From UBA8514 sp050251415 (GTDB taxonomy: Bacteria; Bacillota; Clostridia; Lachnospirales; Anaerotignaceae), in NCBI GenBank assembly GCA_050251415.1, contig JBFWMT010000015.1, positions 1-44,958 on the forward strand: a stretch of DNA of 44,958 nucleotides, given 5' to 3'. Shown here in pieces: positions 41,434 to 44,958 of the stretch (position 1 is the first letter of the stretch; the number at the start of each line of letters is the position of its first letter). The notes beneath the pieces were generated by a model. The model searched no databases. It had not been told where the DNA came from and worked only from the letters and a program-made list of their open reading frames with translations. The position numbers were made by a program, and so were the translations under genes.

Positions 41434-41507
41434 AGTAATACATAAAGCAGTGTATGCTTTTTTGGTAAAACTTATCCATATAAGTATGGGCATTAGGAGA
41501 TGATGAC

Positions 41508-42791
41508 ATGAGTAAGAATGAAATGATAGCTATGCTATTAGCGGGAGGACAGGGAAGCAGATTGGGTATTTTAACCCGAAAAATTGCGAAACCAGCTGTT
41601 GCCTTCGGGGGCATGTATCGTATTATCGACTTTCCACTTAGCAACTGTATAAATTCCGGTGTATATAATGTCGGAGTTCTTACGCAATATCAACCTCTTC
41701 GCTTGAACCAGCATATCGGTATAGGTATCCCTTGGGACTTAGACCGAAAAAATGGCGGAGTAACAATCCTTGCACCTCATGTTAAGGGCGGCGGAGACAG
41801 TGGCGAGTGGTTTATGGGAACAGCAAATGCCATTTATCAAAACATTGAATTTATTGACGCAAATGACCCTGAATATGTATTGGTGCTTTCGGGTGACCAT
41901 ATTTATAAAATGGACTATTCTAAAATGCTGGATTTTCATAAAAATAATAATTGTGCGGCAACCATTGCTGTTTTGGAAGTATCCTTGGAAGAAGCAAGCC
42001 GTTTTGGCATTATGAATACCACCGATGATGACAAGATTTATGAGTTTGAAGAAAAACCTGAAAATCCTAAAAGCAACCTTGCCAGCATGGGTATTTACAT
42101 ATTTACATGGAGTAAGCTTAGAGAAGCCCTTATTGAAGATAGTAAGGTGCATCCAGACAGTGATTTTGGTAATCATATAATTCCTAAAATGCTTGAAAGT
42201 AACGAAGTTATGTATGCATATCGTTTCCGTGATTACTGGAAGGATGTTGGAACAATTGAAAGTTATTGGCAGGCAAACATGGAACTGATTAAAACGCTTC
42301 CGGCCTTTAACCTTTACGAGGATTTTTGGAAAATCTATACCAATACAGACCATCAGCCACCGCAGTTTGTTGGCAAAAACGGTAAAATAAAAATGAGCAT
42401 TGTTTCAGACGGATGCGAGGTTTACGGGCAGGTCTATAATTCGGTTTTAGGCCCTGAGGTTATAATTGAAGAGGGCTCCGTTATAAGAGATTCTATTATT
42501 ATGAGCAAATGCACCATTGGCAAAAACACAACCATAGACAGATGTATCATTGACGAAAAAAGCACCGTTGGGGATAACGTAAAGCTAGGAACAGGTGAAA
42601 ACGTACCAAATAAAGACAAGCCGTCTATTTACAACACAGGTATTACCGTTATAGGTGAAGAAACCACTGTGCCAGAGGGAGTGGAGATAGGCAAAAACTG
42701 TGTTATATTTGGAAAAACAAAGACACAAGACTACCCTGATATGAAGCTGGAAAGCGGAATGTCTATCTTAAAAGGGGGGGTTGCAATATGA
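41508..42791 (+). CDS. glgC: Glucose-1-phosphate adenylyltransferase, catalytic subunit
   Basis: 427 residues. Makes ADP-glucose for glycogen. Nucleotide loop LLAGGQGSRLGILTRKIAKP, substrate site RIIDFPLSNCINSG, catalytic Asp in VLVLSGDHIYKMDY, and the glucose-1-phosphate Lys in YEFEEKPENPKS are all intact. The C-terminal left-handed beta-helix has the repeated I-x-x-x-x-x pattern (VIRDSIIMSKCTIGKNTTID). TAGGAGATGATG precedes the ATG. It overlaps glgD by 4 bases (ATGA), so the two subunits are coupled. Confidence 0.96.
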   Translation: MSKNEMIAMLLAGGQGSRLGILTRKIAKPAVAFGGMYRIIDFPLSNCINSGVYNVGVLTQYQPLRLNQHIGIGIPWDLDRKNGGVTILAPHVKGGGDSGEWFMGTANAIYQNIEFIDANDPEYVLVLSGDHIYKMDYSKMLDFHKNNNCAATIAVLEVSLEEASRFGIMNTTDDDKIYEFEEKPENPKSNLASMGIYIFTWSKLREALIEDSKVHPDSDFGNHIIPKMLESNEVMYAYRFRDYWKDVGTIESYWQANMELIKTLPAFNLYEDFWKIYTNTDHQPPQFVGKNGKIKMSIVSDGCEVYGQVYNSVLGPEVIIEEGSVIRDSIIMSKCTIGKNTTIDRCIIDEKSTVGDNVKLGTGENVPNKDKPSIYNTGITVIGEETTVPEGVEIGKNCVIFGKTKTQDYPDMKLESGMSILKGGVAI

Positions 42792-43903
42792 AAGCGATAG
42801 GTATTATTTTGGCAGGCGGAAACAGTGAAATGCGTTTGGGAGAGCTGACAAACACAAGGGCGGCAAGTGCGATGCCTATAGGCGGATGCTATAGAGCAAT
42901 TGATTTTCCCCTTAGCAATATGTCTGCTTCAAGAATAAGCAAGGTTGCAGTTATAACACAGTACAATTCCCGTTCCCTTAATGACCACCTAACCAGTTCT
43001 AAATGGTGGGATTTTGGACGTAAACAGGGCGGATTGTTTGTATTTACACCCTATATAAGCACGGATAATTCCTTTTGGTACAGAGGCACGGCAGATTCTG
43101 TTTACCAAAATATGTCCTTCCTTAAAAAGAGCAACGAAACCTATGTGGTCATTGCTTCAGGAGATGCGGTATATAAAATAAACTACCGTGATGTTATTCA
43201 GTATCATAAGAGTGCAGGTGCGGATATCACTGTTGTGTACAAGGAACTTAATGATAAGGACCTTACCAAGTTTGGCATTATGCAGATGAATGAAGAAAAC
43301 AGGGTGATTGAATTTGAGGAAAAGCCAATTGAGCCTCAAAATAACTGTGCATCTCTTGGTATATACGTTATGTCTCGAACACTGCTTATAGAGCTTTTGG
43401 AGCAGGTAGTGCCAGAGGGAAGATATGATATAGTTAAGGATATTATTATTCGTTTCCGCAGAAAGCTTAATATTAAGGCATATAAATTTGACGGATACTG
43501 GAGCAATGTTGGTGGCGGTATAAAAGACTATTATAACACTAACATGGATTTTCTTAAGCGAGATGTAAGAGATATATTTGTTAAGCAATATCCTTACATA
43601 GCAACAAAGCCGAAGGATGAACCGCCGGTGAAGTATAATTTTGGCGCAGAAGTGGTAGACACTATTGCTGGTGGCGGAAGCATTGTTAACGGAAATGTAG
43701 ACCATTCTATTTTATTCAGAAGGGTGTATATAGGCGAAAACGCCGTGGTTAAAAACTCCATACTTATGGAGGGTTGTTATATTGGCAACAACTGTGTTAT
43801 TGAAAATGCAATATTCGATAAGAATGTTGTTATTTCAGAGGGCAAGCACATTATAGGAGAGAAAGACAATCCTGTGGTGTTAAAGAAAGGTTCTGTTATG
43901 TAA
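42788..43903 (+). CDS. glgD: Glucose-1-phosphate adenylyltransferase, GlgD subunit
   Basis: 371 residues, the usual GlgD length. It has the same fold as GlgC but the ATP loop is degenerate: LAGGNSEMRLGELTNTRAAS instead of GGQGSRLGILT, as known for this non-catalytic partner. IASGDAVYKINYRDV and IEFEEKPIEP remain. In Firmicutes GlgD raises the activity of GlgC in a mixed tetramer. It begins inside the end of glgC. AAAGGGGGGG lies just upstream of its ATG, a very strong site. Confidence 0.95.
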   Translation: MKAIGIILAGGNSEMRLGELTNTRAASAMPIGGCYRAIDFPLSNMSASRISKVAVITQYNSRSLNDHLTSSKWWDFGRKQGGLFVFTPYISTDNSFWYRGTADSVYQNMSFLKKSNETYVVIASGDAVYKINYRDVIQYHKSAGADITVVYKELNDKDLTKFGIMQMNEENRVIEFEEKPIEPQNNCASLGIYVMSRTLLIELLEQVVPEGRYDIVKDIIIRFRRKLNIKAYKFDGYWSNVGGGIKDYYNTNMDFLKRDVRDIFVKQYPYIATKPKDEPPVKYNFGAEVVDTIAGGGSIVNGNVDHSILFRRVYIGENAVVKNSILMEGCYIGNNCVIENAIFDKNVVISEGKHIIGEKDNPVVLKKGSVM

Positions 43904-43962
43904 GTTAACGTGACGGTTTATTACAACTAAGTGAAATTGACTCTTGCTTTGGAGGAAATGGG

Positions 43963-43977
43963 GTCGGTTTCGCCGAC
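43963..43977 (+). other. Small hairpin in the spoVG leader
   Basis: GTCGG (43963-43967) pairs with CCGAC (43973-43977) around TTTCG, four bases before the AGAGGGGTGG ribosome site of spoVG. A sigma-A or sigma-H promoter is not clear in the 96-base gap; TTGACT at 43938 has no matching -10. Confidence 0.45.
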
Positions 43978-43999
43978 AAAAGAGGGGTGGACTTGATTT

Positions 44000-44299
44000 A
44001 TGGAGATTACTGATGTAAGAGTAAGAAAAGTAAACAAGGAAGGCAAAATGAAAGCAGTTATTTCGGTAACATTTGATAACGAATTTGTTGTTCACGACAT
44101 TAAGGTTATTGAACGGGAAGAGGGCTTATTTATTGCCATGCCAAGCAGAAAAACAACTGAGGGCGAATTCCGTGACATTGCGCACCCAATTAATGCCACA
44201 ACCCGAGAAAAAATTCAGGCTGTAGTGCTTGAAAAATACAAGATTGCACTGGCAGAATTGGAAGCCGCCGAAGCAGAGTCAGTTGAAGCTGCACAATAG
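44000..44299 (+). CDS. spoVG: SpoVG family RNA/DNA-binding regulator
   Basis: 99 residues, standard length. Opens MEITDVRVRKVNKEGKMKAV and has the conserved FVVHDIKVIE, LFIAMPSRKT and FRDIAHPINATTREKIQ. SpoVG is a site-specific nucleic-acid-binding protein that affects sporulation septation, capsule and virulence genes in Firmicutes. The Ala/Glu-rich C-terminal tail is variable in the family. GAGGGGTGG lies nine bases before ATG 44000. It is followed by a good terminator. Confidence 0.97.
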   Translation: MEITDVRVRKVNKEGKMKAVISVTFDNEFVVHDIKVIEREEGLFIAMPSRKTTEGEFRDIAHPINATTREKIQAVVLEKYKIALAELEAAEAESVEAAQ

Positions 44300-44308
44300 T
44301 GAACGAAG

Positions 44309-44339
44309 CCGTAACCAGATATAAGGGTTACGGTTTTTT
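44309..44339 (+). terminator. Terminator of spoVG
   Basis: CCGTAACC (44309-44316) pairs with GGTTACGG (44326-44333) and six Ts follow. Confidence 0.93.
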
Positions 44340-44425
44340 GTTGTACGCAATTTATTACTTCACAGGCATAAACTTTCGTTTTGCTAATATAATTAGATAG
44401 TAGACGAAGCTAAAGGAGGGTAAAT

Positions 44426-44958
44426 ATGCCAATTGAATTAATAAAAACGGACAAAGAAACCTACGAAACCATAGGCAGAGGCACAACCCAGGTACTGCTA
44501 GAGGGTGATATAATTGTGCCTGATATTAAGCCGGATATTGCCGAGGTTTTACGAGTTGCGGCACAACCATACATTGAGGAGGATAAAGCGGCAGAGGACA
44601 GGGTAGGGTTTAAAGGCGGACTGCGTTTAAGCATAATATATATGGCGAAAAAAGCAGAAAAGCCTGTACATAGTATGCAGGATACACTTACCTTTGAAGA
44701 TTTTATAAACATAGACGGTGTTACTAGGCTTAGCGATGTGCAGACCTGGGTAAAGCTTACTCATTTGGAGTATAAGCTGATAAACGACCGAAAGGTTGGC
44801 GTAAAGGCAATAGTAACAGTTTGTGCTTGTGCATGCCAGAAGCAAACAAATGAAATATTACAAGATGCGGTGGGGAATGGTCTTCAGCTTAAAACATGTA
44901 CGGTAGCAATGAATAAAAGTACAAATAACAAAAAGGACAGGTTTGTAATTAAAGAACA
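44426..44958 (+). CDS. DUF3794 (SPOCS) domain protein, SipL-like (3' end outside window)
   Basis: The frame from ATG 44426 stays open to the window edge, giving 177 residues. AAAGGAGGG precedes it. MPIELIKTDKETYETIGRGT and VLLEGDIIVPDIKPDIAEVL are the hallmark of the first DUF3794 domain of SipL-type proteins. SipL of Clostridioides difficile binds SpoIVA at the forespore surface and carries DUF3794 repeats plus a C-terminal LysM. Whether this one has the LysM is outside the window. A TATAAT-like sequence at 44388-44393 lies upstream but without a good -35; a sporulation sigma factor is possible. Confidence 0.85.
   Translation, partial: MPIELIKTDKETYETIGRGTTQVLLEGDIIVPDIKPDIAEVLRVAAQPYIEEDKAAEDRVGFKGGLRLSIIYMAKKAEKPVHSMQDTLTFEDFINIDGVTRLSDVQTWVKLTHLEYKLINDRKVGVKAIVTVCACACQKQTNEILQDAVGNGLQLKTCTVAMNKSTNNKKDRFVIKE

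Larger units (their letters stand above)
40922..41507. promoter_or_regulatory. 586-bp intergenic region between murC and glgC; structured, no gene
   Basis: No credible coding region. It holds the inverted-repeat element at 41000-41150, a long hairpin GCATTTT...AAAATGC (41177-41213) with inner T6/A6 pairing, and a nested stem TTTACAC (41241-41247) / GTGTAAA (41280-41286) with GTGG/CCAC inside. The glgC promoter is at 41425-41433. A small stem AAAGCA/TGCTTT plus T3 (41444-41463) lies in the early leader of glgC. Confidence 0.6.

Noticed and set aside
1..44958. CRISPR array, prophage, transposase, toxin-antitoxin or restriction system
   Set aside because: I found no regularly spaced repeats, no integrase or transposase motifs and no gene pairs of these kinds on either strand.

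Overview
This window looks like chromosome of a low-GC, Gram-positive, anaerobic, spore-forming bacterium of the class Clostridia (Lachnospiraceae or Anaerotignaceae-like; the exact genus cannot be read from the sequence). The reasons are AT-rich DNA with strong AGGAGG-type ribosome binding sites, a complete WalRK/YycHI/WalJ/RlmH cluster, sporulation-linked SpoVG and a SipL-like DUF3794 protein, the clostridial GlgC/GlgD pair, a desulfoferrodoxin, a T-box riboswitch, and no sign of outer-membrane genes. I see no prophage, transposase, CRISPR array, tRNA or rRNA.

Layout. 1-4586: branched-chain amino acid ABC transporter livKHMGF (livK cut by the window edge). 4746-7466 (minus): a three-gene run encoding a secreted DUF4127 protein, a coiled-coil lipoprotein and a small zinc ribbon. 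7691-10513: a Prx6-type peroxiredoxin and a chemoreceptor whose natural start is out of frame at a slippery A-run. 10527-13621: a tryptophan-specific T-box followed by the trpXYZ transporter. 13848-19764: MscL with a zinc-ribbon tail, a TetR regulator, and a divergent RND/MMPL exporter with a secreted coiled-coil partner. 20044-23672: CapA-like lipoprotein, desulfoferrodoxin, and a MarR-MATE pair with a clear operator. 23941-27239: secreted copper-amine-oxidase-N protein, then ispE-gntR. 27361-37953: LysM-G5 protein, walR, walK, a small secreted Ig-like protein behind a perfect WalR box, yycH, yycI, a MATE transporter, murA, walJ and rlmH. 38013-40921: cupin, SDR, murC (minus). 41508-44958: glgC-glgD, spoVG and the start of a DUF3794 protein.

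The genes are mostly core and accessory housekeeping: amino acid uptake, cell-wall synthesis and its master regulator, glycogen synthesis, oxidative-stress defence and drug export. The least explained material lies between genes. One family of hairpin-rich repeats (a full copy of about 210 bp with inverted ends at 39208-39414, a left half at 4605-4696 and a right half at 19778-19887) sits just after stop codons in the same orientation each time. A second family carries an arm resembling GAAACRCTGATTTAA and is best seen as a 150-bp inverted-repeat element at 41000-41150. Other points of interest are the A_AAA_AAC heptamer at the chemoreceptor start, the WalR box in front of an undescribed secreted protein inside the wal operon, and the DUF4127 gene group.
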